This document shows positions 11,941 to 25,394 of a DNA stretch of 64,000 nt, one piece after another. The notes below the pieces were generated by a model. The model did not search any database and was not told where the DNA came from. It saw only the letters and a list, made by a program, of their open reading frames with translations. How positions within the stretch are numbered: position 1 is the first letter of the stretch; the number at the start of each line of letters is the position of its first letter. The stretch lies in assembly GCA_036850595.1 (NCBI GenBank), contig CM072163.1:2203833-2267832 (forward strand), given 5' to 3'. A program made the position numbers and the translations under genes. Origin of the DNA: Rhyacichthys aspro. Lineage: Eukaryota; Chordata; Actinopteri; Gobiiformes; Rhyacichthyidae.

Positions 11941-12234
11941 AGAACTGAGGTAGATCTTCTGCTCCAAGCAACACGTTTGTTTACGACTCGCTGCTGATTT
12001 GGATCAATAATGTACAGTATTGATATTTTACTGTCACTATTGTAAAGCGTTGCTCTGATTGGATAAAACTGTCCAATCACCTCCAGGTTTTCATTTAAAG
12101 TACCTTCCATTTCTATTTTTAAAAACATTTGGGTTTGATTAATGGAAGTGATTCTTCTTCAGAAAACAGAAGCAAATTTAACACTAAGTTGCACATTTTG
12201 CTTTTGAGAAAAACAAAAGCTGCTGATGTATTTT

Positions 12235-12440
12235 TATTAATTATTTAACCTTTATTTATCCAGGAATCCATTGAGAACATTTACAATGACGACCTGGCAA
12301 CGAGGCAGCATCAGAAACACACAGAACAAAAGAGAAAGAGGGAAAAAAACATCAACAACACAAACTCAAACATACACAGTCACAGTTTAGCACAATATGT
12401 TCAATATAAATAATCACAGATATTAAAGAAACTGTGAGAA
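12235..12440 (+). repeat. Common teleost interspersed repeat
   Basis: ATTTAACCTTTATTTATCCA, GGAATCCATTGAGAACATTT, then GACGACCTGGCAACGAGGCA match a wording (cctttatttaaccaggaa, cattgaga, acctggc) that I recall as widely dispersed in teleost genomes. Boundaries are approximate. Confidence 0.5.
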
Positions 12441-13112
12441 CTGTCATTTTGACCAGAAGGATCGGTTATTGTAGAGAAAACCTGATCTGGATTTAAAATG
12501 TTTTAGTTAAAATGATGGAGATAATAAAGGAAATGTGGAACTTTTAGCCCAAAAATATATATCCTCACTCTCATTTGAATGATGCTTATCTCACTGACAC
12601 AGCCCCCTCAGTTAGTCCTGTCCCGGGACGAGGACTTATCTCCACAGATTAATGAGTATGGCTCAAATAAACAGAGCAGAAATAGGCCAATGCACTGGAC
12701 CCTAAAATAATACACTAAAATAACCCCCACTGGTTCAGAGGACGTGGTTTTCTTCCAAACTTTTTTTTAGATAAATGAGTTTTGTGAAAACGAGTCTGTT
12801 GAAGGATGTGCTCCCCCTAGTGGCTAAAAGTTCTGCAATTCCCCTTTAAATAAAGCCACATTTTAAATCTTTTTTTGCACACGTCTGTAGCCTTTGTGTA
12901 AATCTAATTGTTTCTAAGTGAAATTGTAGATTTGTGGAGCAGGGAGAAGTCGTTGGAGGAGTTTAGGTCATGGTTAAGTTGAAGTTTTCAAAGACGAGAC
13001 ACTGCAGAAAAAGAGAAAAAGTGTGTGAAGTCTGCTCTCTGACCTCAACAACAAGGACAGAAACGTTTAGTGTGTTTTCACGAGCGGCACCTGCGGACGA
13101 GAGCGCTTCAAG

Positions 13113-13199
13113 ATGGCGGCTCCGTCTCCAGATGTCTGCTCTCGGCTCGGCCACATCTGCCTCTGGTCGTTTTTCACCACGGACCGCTTTAGACACAAG
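13113..13199 (+). CDS. Candidate first coding exon of an unrecognised gene (29 codons)
   Basis: The sequence TTCAAGATGGCGGCT gives a strong Kozak start, and AAGATGGCGGC is the classical YY1 element found at many vertebrate first exons. The reading frame MAAPSPDVCSRLGHICLWSF then TTDRFRHK is open for exactly 29 codons and meets a consensus-like donor AAG|GTAAAC at 13199/13200. The surroundings (about 13080-13230) are richer in CpG than neighbouring DNA. I recognise no family in this peptide and could not identify a second exon. It may equally be a non-coding promoter fragment or a decayed processed copy. Confidence 0.25.
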
Positions 13200-15150
13200 G
13201 TAAACAACGGGGTCGAAGGTCAACGGTGAGACGAGACACGAGCGAAAGGAAGCGTTCAGACCTGGATCAGACGTTGTTTTGTTGAGATGGAGAAGATATG
13301 ATCAGACTGCGTTGTGTCAAAGATGGTCTGTCTTTATAAAAACAGTGAGTCATTGAAGTCGTGGGTCTGTGTCTCGTCTGCGTCACACAGGGACGACCTC
13401 TGACCCCTCACTTCCTTTTTAAAGCCGGGCGCCGACGCTGTGTCGATGTTGACCCTGAGTCTGGTCTTTAACTCATTAGACCAGAGTTATCGAGAAGAGA
13501 GACACAGTTTTCTACTTATTTCACGGTTGATCAAGGTCTTAGGTTTTGTGATTTCTTGTTTTTCTTCTATTATTATATCTTTTAGACTGAAATAAAAAGA
13601 TATTTCCATGTTTTTTCACTGTTTGTGTTCAGTAAACTATAAAAACTGGTTTTAATATTCAGCTTTTGTTGTGGTATATTCAAAAAACCTTTAATTAATC
13701 ATCGATCATAGCCTCTTTTTATGAATTTTCAAATCACATCTTTTGAGTAAAATAAAAACATACTGAATAAATATGAGCGATTAATTCCCTCGTTCGTTTT
13801 CTTACGTTTGGACCCATCATCTTTCCATCGAATGCTGTTATGCTACATGTAAAAAGCTTCCATTTTATTCATATTTAACCAACATGGCCTCCTCGTGTCT
13901 GACAGGAGCTGTTTCTGAATGTTCCAAATAGAAAAACGTGCTGCTTTTAGACGTTCCGTGGATGAAAACTACTGTAGAATAGACGGGGCTTTTGTTGTAG
14001 CTGTTCCCAGACTTTGGAAAATTGTAAAAAAAAAAGTGTATTATGTTCCTGGTAAACGTCGAGGATAAATTCAGATTCCTTGGTTTGGAGGAAGAATCTA
14101 TTATCATTAGTGTTTCTGCAGGAGACTAGACTTAACTTGAGTGTTTTTTGAGTCATTTTCTCTGGTGTTAATGCACATATTGAGCCAGGACTGGTTTTAA
14201 AACTAAATGGAAAGAGTGGATCTAAAACAGAAAATGATGTAGATGTGACAGTGGCATATATTTCACTTATTTTTGCTTATAATTCAATAAACCCTTGATC
14301 TAACTCAAGAAGATGGAGGACTCTACACTTTTTTGTTGTTTTTTGTTGTTTTTGTTGTTGTCTTGGTGTCCCATAAAAATCTGATTGAGTTTTAGAGTAA
14401 CGTACTTTGTTTTCACACAAGGTCTTGATCACAACGGGGCAACGGTTGTAAATGACACAATAAAAAAAGCCCGAACAAAGGAAAAAACATGGCTTACTTG
14501 AATAAATAATCACAAATGTTTAGTCTTGTACACACTCTATTCATTTATTGCCACCAAAGGTAAAATTAGATGAGGTAACAGCACCTTTTTAACCATCTTT
14601 TTAAGAAACAATAAATAAAAATGAGGTTTTGATTTGGGCAGAAACCACGCAGCATCAGGTTAATCTTGGAAGTGTTTTTAAATGTTGTGAAGCTTTTAAT
14701 TCAACTCAAAAACTTTTATTCCATTAACACTGACAAAACATAAAGCTATAGAGAACTTTCAGAGTCAACAAACGTTCTATATTCTCCGTTGGACGAGAAA
14801 GAGCTGTGTTTCTGAAAGACGGACAACACTAATGTCACTGTGTCATGTTTATTCTCGAAGCAAAGTGAGCCGCTTTGATGCTGGGATTAACTTGTCATCC
14901 TTTAACACTTAACGTCGAGCAGAAACCCCACAGAAAGTCCCGGCCTGAAGAGTAATGTTGTGTTAGAGCGATTCCAGCCTCCATACGTTACTCTGGAGAC
15001 AGAGAGCGTCTCGTTCCCAGGCTTTAACGCCGCTCTCTGTGAAGATGAAGACGAACAGCAGCAACCGAGACGTGGCCAGTTTTAATCCGGTCCAAATAAA
15101 TCAACCGCAGTCGAGGAACTGATAGCTCTCCAGGAAATCAGGCTTTAAAC

Positions 15151-16276
15151 CCGTGGTGTCGAACTCAAACTGGGGTTAATGAGAATCCTTCACTCCTTAA
15201 TGTCCTTCTTTTATGGAACAGGTTTTAGACGGATTTGAACTGGTTTTAGATGGATTTTAACAGGTTTTAGATGGATTTGAACAGGTTTTATGTGGATTTG
15301 AACTGGTTTTAGAAGTACTTAAACAGGTTTTAGTTGTATTTGAACATGTTTAGCTGGATTTGATCATTTGAACTGATTTTCGACAAATTTGAACAGGTTT
15401 TTGATGGATTTGAGCAGGTTTTATTTGGATTTGAACAGGTTTTAGTTGCATTTAAACAGGTTTGACATTAATTTTAAGTGGTTTTAGAAGTACTTGAACA
15501 GGTTTTAGTTGGATTTGAACAGGTTTAGTTGGATTTGATCAGGTTTTAGTTGCATTTAAACTGGTTTTAGATTAATTTGAACTGTTTTTTTAAGAATTAG
15601 AGCAGGTCTTTTTGCATTTGAACAGGTTTTACATTAATTTTAAGTGGTTTTTAGAAGTACTTAAACAAGTTTTAGTTGGATTTGAACAGGTTTAGTTGGA
15701 TCTCATCAGGTTTTAGTTGCATTTGAACTGGTTTTTGATGAATTTGAACAGGTTTTTGATGGATTTGAGCAGGTTGTTTTTGGATTTGAACAGGTTTTTG
15801 ATGGCTTTGAACTGGTTTTAGTTGGATTTGATCAGGTTTTAGTTGCATTTAAACTGGTTTTAGATGGCTTTGAACAGGTTTTTAACAAATTTGAACAGGT
15901 TTTTGATGGATTTGAGCAGGTTTTACATTAATTTTAAGTGGTTTTAGAAGTACTTAAACAGGTTTTAGTTGTATTTGAACAGGTTTTAGTTGTATTTGAA
16001 CAGGTTTTAGATGGCTTTGAACAGGTTTTTAACCAATTTGAACAGGTTTTAGTTGTATTTGAACAGGTTTTAGTTTTATTTGAACAGGTTTTTGATGGAT
16101 TTCAACAAGTTTTATTTGGATTTGAGCAGATTATTTATATCTCAGTACCAAAAACTGGCTTAAAATTTCACGAACAAATAAAATGAATCTGATTCAAATC
16201 CATCTGAAACCTGTTCAAATCCAGTTACAACCTAGAGCCAAACATATCACCTTCTAAATGTAGTTAAGGGCAACAT
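15151..16276 (-). mobile_element. hAT21 element copy 3 (inverted) with long degenerate 21-bp array
   Basis: Left terminus CCGTGGTGTCGAACTC is close to the family terminus CAGTGGTGTCAAACTC. The array at 15225-16135 is in the AACAGGTTTTAGTTGGATTT orientation and is more degenerate than the others. It ends in the family spacer read backwards (AGTACCAAAAACTGGCTTAA, TTTCACGAACAAATAAA), followed by about two units in the opposite orientation. The right terminus is lost. Confidence 0.8.
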
Positions 16277-18144
16277 AAACAGCTTTTAGAGTAGAACCAG
16301 TCTGGACTCATTTTAAAAGGCACCCAGTTCTGCTCATTTATGGATAGATATGTTGGATAGATATATTTCTTATTGGGAGGTTGCTTGCTTTTTGACAGCA
16401 GTCTTTTAGGCAGAAAAACGCGGCACCAAACTGCTTCTCCAGGAGTATTTATTTGGCTAGAAACAAACATTTGAAACAGACATTTTCTTAGGAACATATT
16501 CTAGGAATTGGTGATGGGGATAAAAAAAACTTTAAGAGTCTTTTTTTAGTCAAGGAAACAGATTATTATTATCTGCTTATTCAGAGTAAGAGATGTGGAA
16601 AGGGAAGGGAAACACAGATCAGCAACGTTTAGACAGAGATAATTACAGAATCACATTGGTCTGACGCTGCACTGTGTAACTTTTAGCCATTAGCACCATC
16701 TTTGTTACAAGTATAGACAGTTTAGACGGCACGATTGGAAGAAAGAACTTCTTCTGGAACAGTAGGTAGTTAGGGTTCAGTGGATTGGTCTGTTTTCTTT
16801 ATTATAATAAATATCTTTGGGTCAATAGTTACACAGGGGGCTTTAACTTAGAGCTAAAGGCCTGAGTAGCTTTTAGCATAAATTTATGGACGTAACTTGT
16901 TTTCAATGCAGCTAATGCCGCTTTAGATGAGTAACTTTTATTTTACAAATTATTCAGTTCTTTTTAAAGGTGAAAAAGTTTTAACACATTTATTTCAATT
17001 GAGATAAATGGTGGTAAATAATGTTTTGCTTAATAACTAGCTTCAATATGATCCAGCTTTAAATAATGTCACCAGAAAATGTGCAAATAAATGTTGAGCT
17101 TCACAAAACGCTACAGTTTGAAATGGACGAGTGTCATGGATTAAACTTATTAAACTGGAAGTTAATAACATGAAGGACTTGTAGAAAGAAGAAAATGTAG
17201 AAAGCTCTTGAAACGCTCTCTGTTTTTCTACTGTTTTGTGTAAAGACAGATGAATCCTGACCTGACGGTGCAGTTCTCAGGGTTTTTCTGATCCTGATGG
17301 ACGGGGACAGTTGGATTTTCTGGCTCCGAGTCAAGTCCGATTCTTCATTTAAAGATCAGTTTAACGCTGCTCCACAGGGGTCCACTCTGTTCTGGAGATC
17401 ACTTACAGGACTTCATCTGAGAAATAGTAAAAGGCCACAAAATAATCACATGAATGAAGTAAATGTCTCAAAAACAGCTTTTTCTAAAGGTCTAGTGACA
17501 TTCTGCTGTATTCTAAACTAAACATTGGGACACTATTAGCGCTATTTAGACACTATGGGCTGGATTACCCGGATTCATGTATCTAAGAACTAAATAAAAC
17601 AACATTACACAGTAGAAGCCAAACCATCAGCTCTGGTGGACTTTAAACTAAACTAAAAACTGCACAAGCCTCAAAAAGACAACTATTCAATACAAATATG
17701 ATTAATTTGACAAGAACCAATCAAATTCTGAAAGAAACTGTGAGCCTCTCCGTTCGTGTTCGGGGCAGAGGGACGAGGGTTAGCGTTAGCATCTGTAAAG
17801 CAAGCTGCTATTCTTCAAACAGGAAACGACAGCCTGATTACGGTCAACACTAAAACCATTAAGGCCTATTAATCTTGAGGCTGGGGTAGTGTCATTAATC
17901 TCTGGGGTGTGTTTGTGGCGTCGGGGCAGAAGGAGAGGGGTACGAACATTCATCAAAACTACAAAGACAGTCTGTTGCATTAGTGTTGCCTCAGAGTTTT
18001 ATCAAAGGGTCAAGGGTCGTTTATGTTTTCACTGTGGATGAAAATAGAGCTGTTTTAAACATTGTCATTAAAGTAAAAGGGTGGTACTCTCAGATTTCAG
18101 TCTAGAGACCTCTCCTGCTTCTCTTTTATTAAAAATAAAACCAC
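16277..18144. other. No gene seen (16277-18144, 18521-19534, 19971-21204)
   Basis: Short frames at 17297-17521 and 18995-19433 have no recognisable domain and no convincing splice sites. A poly-A run of about 16 lies near 20435. Confidence 0.5.
17725..17960. promoter_or_regulatory. Candidate conserved non-coding element downstream of tgfb2
   Basis: Repeat-free sequence with CCATTAAGGCCTATTAATCT and TGTCATTAATCTCTGGGG, two TAAT-type homeodomain cores close together. Texture only. Confidence 0.18.
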
Positions 18145-18520
18145 AAAATACTAATCCATTTGACCAAACTGAAGTTTAGAGTTTAGCGTTAGCTTAGCTG
18201 TGACTTCAGCGTCAGGACGACAATTATCTCCTCCTCGTTAAACATTACGTGATTGAATTGACAGTATTTATCTGTGTTGTACGTTGTCTCCCTTTTCTCT
18301 GTTGATGCTTTTCTTTTTTCAGCTGTTTCTCTGTTAAAAGACATATTCAGCTGAAACTACACTTTATCTGCAGCTATTAAACTTCCTGGAACGTCATATG
18401 ACAAGTGTCGACCAATGGGAGCGCTCCAAGGTTTTCTGTTCCTGAATAGAGGTTCTCATCTATTACAATCCCTTAGAATAAACACTAGATGGATCAGAAA
18501 GACTGTTTTGTTTTGGGTTT
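18145..18520 (+). repeat. Family B interspersed repeat, copy 1
   Basis: Contains GTGACTTCAGCGTCAGGACG, TCTCCTCCTCGTTAAACATT, CAGCTGTTTCTCTGTTAAAA and GTGTCGACCAATGGGAGCGC. It is about 90 percent or more alike, by eye, to the copies at 49.5 and 53.4 kb. It shares the CGACCAATGGGAGCGCTCC block and the AGCTGTTTCTCTGT block with the reverse complement of family A. Confidence 0.85.
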
Positions 18521-19534
18521 TTTTACAATAAACTATTTGGGTTTTAAACCATTTCCCGAAATAGAAGAAAAATAAATCAGGTACAATCTGTTGAATGCCC
18601 TTAATCTTCATTAAAAACGTTATTTGTTCATTCTTTCCAGATCCAGAAACATAGCTGCAGCCTAAATGCTTGTATAAATAGAGCATCTATATTCTCTACC
18701 CACTCACTGACAGCACACATTAGACATATATAGGGCTCTGCTAATGCTCTAAAAGGGTCTATTTAAAAGACTTCATTGATTAAACTGGCTCATTGGACGA
18801 AACCAAACGAACCTAAACGTCAACATTTCATAAAAATCATCCCTTTTCTTCAAGTATCTCTTTAAAACAAATCTTCTCAAACAGTGGTTCTCTTTAGAAT
18901 CTCCTCGAGTCCAAACTGTAGCTAGCTCGTTGTCAACAGCCACATCGTTAGTTCTCGCGGTGCGTCCGTAAACCAGAAACGCTTTTTAAACCTAATGAAT
19001 GAGCTGAGAGCGTTCAGAAGCAGCAGATGCCTGAGAGACAGTGACGGCGATCCGTTTTCCTACCGCAGAACCATCGAGTGCCGTTTGGATTCAGAAGCCT
19101 GGAAAGTGAGAGCGTTGTGGTTTGGAGCGGGACGACTCCGCTTCTGCTTTCAACAAAACATCTTCAGAATGTGGCTCGGAGCGAGACGAGGAGCAGAGCT
19201 GCTTTTTCAGGTGTTTAACCGATTCAAAGGAAGGTTTATTCAGATCAAAAACAAGAATAAATCACATTAAATATAAGACCCTGATCCTGATAAAACCATG
19301 TGACAGAGATGTGAGTTTTCAGATGTTTTCAGGTGATTTTCATAAACATCTCTTTACTTTTTATGGAGCTCCTAATGTCCATAAAGTTCTTTATTTCAAG
19401 ATGTATCAGAATCAGCTTTTATTTCTCAAATAATCAAGACCTGAAACAGAAGAAGGGAGAGATATTAGGTTAGGTTTTGGATTTGTGAAGTAAAGCTCTT
19501 ACCAACACTGTTCATTCTGACAGAACATTTTAAC

Positions 19535-19970
19535 ATTTTAATTTAGTTTTAGTCTAATCCTTATTAGTTTTAGTCTAGTTTTAGTCGACGAAACACCATA
19601 AGAATTTAGTCGACTACATCTACACTAGATTTAGTCATTAAAAAAAAAAAAGGGTAATGTATTTTCTTCAGTAATAATGTCTCTGAATGAAAGTAAACTA
19701 GTCCTAACCTGTTCCTGCTGGTATTCAGGTTCCAAGCGTTAACATATTTATATTTAAAGTGGTTCTCTTTTGGTCTCCTGTCGTCTTCCCGAGGCTCTAA
19801 CAAATGTTTGTGTCTGACATCACTTCAGCGACGCTCAAAAACCTGAGTCTGATTGGATCTCTTCTCAACTCCTCTCCTTTTGATGGATTTAGTCTCTGTT
19901 CTTTTTTATTTAAAAGTGTCGATACAGTTAGTCAGAGTTTTCGTTCTCATTAATTACTTTTTTTCTTTTT
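19535..19970 (+). repeat. Family C interspersed repeat (TAGTCGACTA type), copy 1
   Basis: Starts with TTAGTTTTAGTCTAGTTTTA and contains AATTTAGTCGACTACATC, TTCTTCAGTAATAATGTCTC, CTAACCTGTTCCTGCTGGTA and AAAGTGTCGATACAGTTAGT. It aligns with the copies at 28.0, 34.7, 43.1 (inverted) and 25.4 kb (inverted). Such TAGTCGACTAAA ends are seen in some hAT families, but no target-site duplication was found. Confidence 0.75.
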
Positions 19971-21204
19971 AGCTTTCTGATGCTAATGTTCAGTCCAAAC
20001 TCTCTCAAAAGTAACAGAAAATCCACATTTCCTTTGCTTTTCTCTGTTATTTGCCCAAATTCAAGCCTCTGGGCTGAATAAATGTCGCCCCCAGTGCTCT
20101 GTAATACAAGGGGGCGGGACTTCATACCTGTCAATCACCAAAGCAGGAATATGATTGGTGCTGATGCTTTGTCGCACTTGGGCTGTAAATAATCACCCCA
20201 TTTTTCACTTTTATGGCAATTTATCAATATTTCTTCCGTCAAAACTACAAAGACTATCCTTAAATATGTGTAAATGTTTATAAAAATGATATATTTTTTA
20301 ACAAGACATTATTATATGAACTGACTCCTTTCAGACGTGTTTAAAGATCATCATTTCTTCACTGTTTTCTTCTTATTTCAATACTTTCTTTACTTTCGAG
20401 CCGTTCTGAAGCTCTCCTTGCCACCGTCCAAACTGAAAAAAAAAAAAAAAGAGAAAAGCCTATAGCTGTGGGAAATTCCAGCTCTGTAATGTGACTGCAC
20501 TCGCTGTCCTCGGTGTATAACATTATACTGATCCCAGGACTGAGCTACTACAGCCCCAGATGTCTGCGCTCGCTCCAGAAACACTGGCAAAGTCATTTCA
20601 TTTGGAAAAAGTCGAAGAAGTATGTGAGAAAGTAGGGGCTAAACTGATATTATTGCGAAAAAAGCCAACGCAGACCTGTTATTTATTGGATTCTAGATGT
20701 TTTGTTCCAGCGATTGCTATTTTTACACTGTATTTTTCCACAGTTGATCATGATTCAGGCGCGTTTCCAGGATTCCCTCGTTTGCCAAAAGAGAAAACTA
20801 CGCAGGTTTTTCGAACGAGACCAGATGGGACTCAAAGCAGCGCTGTAGTGTGCTTTTGGTGAAGTGGAGGCACGTGAGACGAGGCCTGATGGAGTTTCCA
20901 TTCAGCCGTGTCATACTCACAACACTGCTTTTCCAAAAGGATCATACACGGCCCCTTCTCCAAACTTTAATTGAGAGAGTCTCTAATTTAATAATGGCTT
21001 TGACAAATGTTGGTTGGGAATTCCCTGACTGAAAAAAGAAAAAGATTTACAGCCCTTTAAATGTCTCATATTCTTTAGTGAGAGGCTTGTTCAGTTAAAA
21101 ATCCCAAAGCCACAAATGGAGCCGGTTTCTCCTGAGCTTCTGGAAGACCTCGCCTGGTTTACTGTTACATAGTGAGCGACAATGGACTTTAAACAGAGAT
21201 TACA

Positions 21205-21660
21205 CCATTTATTTTTACTGTTGCATTTAGTTTTTCAGTGTAATCTCCTAAAGTTTATTGTAACATGGATAATCTGTGAAAAAATGAGACCTTAAGACTT
21301 AATCTAGGCTTTATTATCAAGGATTTTCATAGAAATGAGCAGGATTTTGTCCAATCACAGCTCACTTCAGGTAAAAAGGAGCGCTCCCATTGGTCGACAC
21401 TGATGTCAACAACGAAGGAACTAGGAAGGAAATAAACCAAGGAAATGGGTTATTCTGTTGGAAATATGTCTTATTTTACATCAAAACAACTTAAAGACAG
21501 AGATAATTCCAGGATCACTACAGTCTACAACGATAAAATAATAAATAATGAAAGTTTCAGGTCAGATCTAAACTTTGATTTAATTTAACGTATTTTGTTG
21601 TGAAAAAATGCTCTGGTTTCACTTATTTTTTAAATTAAAGAAGCAGAAATGGTAACTAAT
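21205..21660 (+). repeat. Family A interspersed repeat, copy 2
   Basis: Same order of blocks as copy 1, with paired CCAAT boxes in the core near 21353-21395, AAGGAAATGGGTTATTCTGT after it, and a right end GAAGCAGAAATGGTAACT. Confidence 0.85.
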
Positions 21661-22249
21661 TACTCGCTTTATTCCACTGTAAAGTTCTCAAGCTCAATTT
21701 AAAGTTATTGTCGCTCACATCAACTGAATCTGCACATGCTCAGTTAATCAGCAAATATCTTTAACCAGGACACAGTTTTATGTTCTCCAGGACCATATCT
21801 GTGTTTCTTAGTGGCTTACGCTGTTTTTTTAAAATCTAAACACAAAAAAAGAATCCTTAAAGCACCTCTGTGTGAATAAACTCCCTCAAATTCATTCATT
21901 TCTCAACATAAAACTGGGAAATATAAAGTATTTCTGAAGGAGTAACGGTCCTATGTGAGTTTCCAGCAGTAATTATTGGTAAACATCATGAAACATCACT
22001 CATCGTTGCTTTAAAAACCCACTCGGAGCCGATTCTCACGACGCTCTAAACGCCTGCATCCATTACTTATATTCCACTTATCCACGTTTATGGAAATGTT
22101 ACACACATACATTAAATTTCATAGATTCTACAGCGTAATAAACTCTTAATCACATTATTTTTATAGTTTTCCTGATGTTATCCCCGTCTGCCGTAACGCA
22201 ATCTTCTCTACAAAAACATTTGCAGAGAAAGCCGTGCATCTGTGTTTTA

Positions 22250-22580
22250 ACTCCGAGCCGAACCTGTGCATTGAAGTGGTCCGAGCCGCAGAATGGAAAT
22301 GTGGTCTTCATTTGAGCCCCGAGCCTTCAAAAAATAAAAAAAAGGACCCCGGCTCGGTGCAAACTAAGAGTTAAAAGCAGAGCAGTGGATTTTTTGTTGG
22401 ATGTGTTGGCCCCTTCCCCGTAATGACAATCCCAGACGGCTATTATCAGAGGTAATAGTAGCAGCAGAGAAGCCCCCTCCCCTGTTATTCCTATTGCTTC
22501 ATATATAGGCCTCTCTGACCCAAAGGGAATCTCCCCGCACAAATTCCCTTTTAATTATTATTGGTGATTATCCCAAAGTG
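22250..22580. promoter_or_regulatory. Candidate conserved non-coding element downstream of tgfb2
   Basis: A repeat-free, purine-rich 330-bp island with CCGTAATGACAATCCCAG, GGCTATTATCAGAGGTAATA and TTCCCTTTTAATTATTATTG. Contrasts with the AT-rich surroundings. Texture only; small open frames in it are not convincing. Confidence 0.2.
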
Positions 22581-23124
22581 AGATTTCACACGCACAGCTC
22601 AGGGGTCCGAGAGCGAGGGGACGCTCCAGGTTCCTGCCAATCCTTTTAAAAAACACTAAAGTTAAAGGAAATGTAAGAAACGCGGAGTTCAAAACAAAAC
22701 AAAACGCTAACGTGGCTGGATTCATAAACAAAACAATGTCCACTTTTTCGATTTAAAGCCAAAAACACGTCTGTGAAGCTGGAGACGTCCCAGAACGACG
22801 GCCAAAGATGTAAAACTTGATCTTGTTTTGTTATTTTTAGAAAGAACAGGATCTCAACTCCTTTTTTTTTCAGATGATATTGTCCTGTTGGCTTCACGGA
22901 GCTGGGACGGTCCGCAGCAGTGAGAATAAACACCTGTAAGTCTCATTCTGAGGTGGAAGAAGAAAGGTTTGTCTGAGTTTCTGAAGGATTTGAACTATCT
23001 TTTTAATTCAGTTTATTTTGTGAAGTTGGCAACAATAGAATTCTTTCATTAAATCTGAAGCGTAGACCGAAAAAAAAAATAATATTTTGGTCACGAGCTC
23101 TGGGTCAGGACAAGATGGTGACAT

Positions 23125-23821
23125 TTGGAATCTTTTATTAAAGTTTGAATGTGACATTTCATCTTCATTTGAGTTTTACAAAAGTTATGTTTTAACATTA
23201 TTTTCCTCCTTTTATGGAAATTGTTTGTAATGGATTTAAACAGGTTTTTCAGATTTGAACAGGTTTTAGTTGGATTTGAACAGGTTTTAGTTAGATTTGA
23301 ACAGGTATTAATCAGATTTGAACAGGTTTTAGTCAGATTTGAATAGGTTTTAGTTGGATTTGAACAGGTTTTAGTTAGATTTGAACAGGTTTTAGTTAGA
23401 TTTGAACAGGTATTAATCAGATTTGAATAGGTTTTAGTTGGATTTGAATAGGTTTTAGTTGGATTTGAACTGGTATTAGTCAGTTTTGAACAGGTTTTAG
23501 TTGGATTTGAACATGTGTTTTTCAGATTTGAACAGGTTTATTCAGATTTGGACAAGTTTTAGTTGGATTTGAACAGGTTTTAGATAGATTTGAACAGCTT
23601 TTAGTTGGATTTGAACAGGTTTTAGATAAATTTGAACAGCTTTTAGTTGGATTTGAGTTTTAGGTGGATTTTTTTTTACAGGTTTTATTTATCTTTTTAT
23701 CTAAATCAAATCCATTAAAAGCTAGCGCCTAAAAACATAACTTTCCAAATGTTTTGAAGGGCCACATAAAACATTGCGAAGGGCCGCATTTGGCCCCTGG
23801 GCCTTGAGTTTGACATGTGTG
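23125..23821 (-). mobile_element. hAT21 element copy 4 (inverted)
   Basis: Left flank TTCATCTTCATTTGAGTTTT (the family right part read backwards), then the array at 23225-23660 in the GGATTTGAACAGGTTTTAGT orientation. The best-preserved family left part follows: GAAGGGCCACATAAAACATT, GGGCCGCATTTGGCCCCTGG, CCTTGAGTTTGACATGTG, ending 23821. The terminus read outward is CACACATGTCAAACTC. Confidence 0.85.
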
Positions 23822-24327
23822 GTTTAAACTGTTTGGTTGGTTTTACATTTAAGCATCATCCTCCTTCTTCCCTCCGTCCTCTCAGTAAAACCAGTCGCTC
23901 TGTTCATGAGACGTTTTTAAACTTAATGAATGACCCTGAACACGTCTGGACTGAACGCTTCTAAATCAAACCAAAACCTTTCGTTGTTGTAAATACACTG
24001 GTTTGTTTCTGATGTTTTTGGTGTAGAGTCTACTGTAAGAACTCTGGGAAAATGAAAGTCTAAATCCTGTTGGAGCGGGAGCCCTGTTACTCAATCTGTG
24101 AATGTTCTCATGTGTGACCTCACTCTAACAGTGGAGTTAATGCTCGGCCGGAGGCTACAACACAATCCCCCGAAGCCCACCCACGCCACGTCCACCCGGG
24201 GCTCCCCATTACACACCACCCGCTCTGGGACAGAATAAACGTTTCCACAGACTTCAGGAAAAATAAGACCCAGAGAGAGGAGCACAATGGCAACATGAAC
24301 CTGGTTTTATCTGGAGACACCTGTCGT

Positions 24328-24800
24328 TTCTTTACTGTTGCATTTAGTTTATTGTAACAGGAATCATCTGAAAAAATGAGACTTTAAGACGTGATCTAGT
24401 CTTTATAATTAAGGGTTTTAAAAGAAATCAGCAGGATTTTGTCCAATCACAGCTCACTTCAGGTAAAAAGGAGCGCTCCCATTGGTCGACACTGATGTCA
24501 ACAACGAAGGAACAAGGAAATAAACCAAGGAAATGGGTTATTCTGTTGGAAATACGTCTTATTTTACAGAGAAACAGCTCAAAAAAGATAAAAATAGAGA
24601 AATGGGAGCAAATGAAACATGGATAAATGTTGCTTCGACGCAGTGTTTAATGAGACAGAGATAATAACAGGATCACTACAGTCTACAACGATAAAAGTTT
24701 CAGCTCTAAACCTTTATTTAATGTAAAGTATTAGTATTTTGTGGTGAAAAATTGGTCCGGTTTTACCTTTTTTTAAATAATAGAAGCAGGAAAGGTTAGA
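24328..24800 (+). repeat. Family A interspersed repeat, copy 3
   Basis: Aligns with the other family A copies. Core CCAATCACAGC to CCCATTGG at about 24443-24485, followed by ACAAGGAAATAAACCAAGGA and, near the end, AAATTGGTCCGGTTTTACCT. Confidence 0.85.
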
Positions 24801-25394
24801 GGTGGAACTAAGACCAAGACAAAAAAACTAAATCAGGAACTGGAGCTTTAACATTGTCCAGGACTTATTTTATTAGTTCTGTCCTGACACAGACAGTACA
24901 GTATATATATCCATGTATATATAGAGCCATGTTATCAGTTTGAAGAAGTTTATTGAGTGTTTTCCAAGTTAAGACAATTACTTATTACAGTTACTTGAGT
25001 TTAGTGTCAAAGTTTCAGTCTTTACTTCCTTGATTTAGTTGGTGACAGCTCCAGACTGTCCCAAAATATTAAAAAAAGGGTTAAAATCTGGGCAAAAACA
25101 TCACATGAAAGAAACAGAGATAGAGACCCCAGAGACACAGAGACCAACTGTGTTTATTTATTGAATTTTCCGTCCCAAAAAGCCTCATATATTCCCTTGT
25201 CTTACATTTATTTAAACTTAGTTCTCTTCTTTTTATCAGTACCTTTCTTTTCAGCAGCGTTTCACTCTGTAGACCCTTTAAAAGACTAAAGGAAATGTTA
25301 ATTCTGCAGGTTTGTCTGTAAAAGAGAGGCTAGTTTTCCTCGTTTTCAAGTGAATTTAAAGCATTTATTGTCTATTTATGGCTCACAGATAAAC

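Noticed and set aside
11489..11953. Hydrophobic 154-codon frame of Tyr, Leu, Phe and Ile
   Set aside because: TTTA microsatellite, not a membrane protein.
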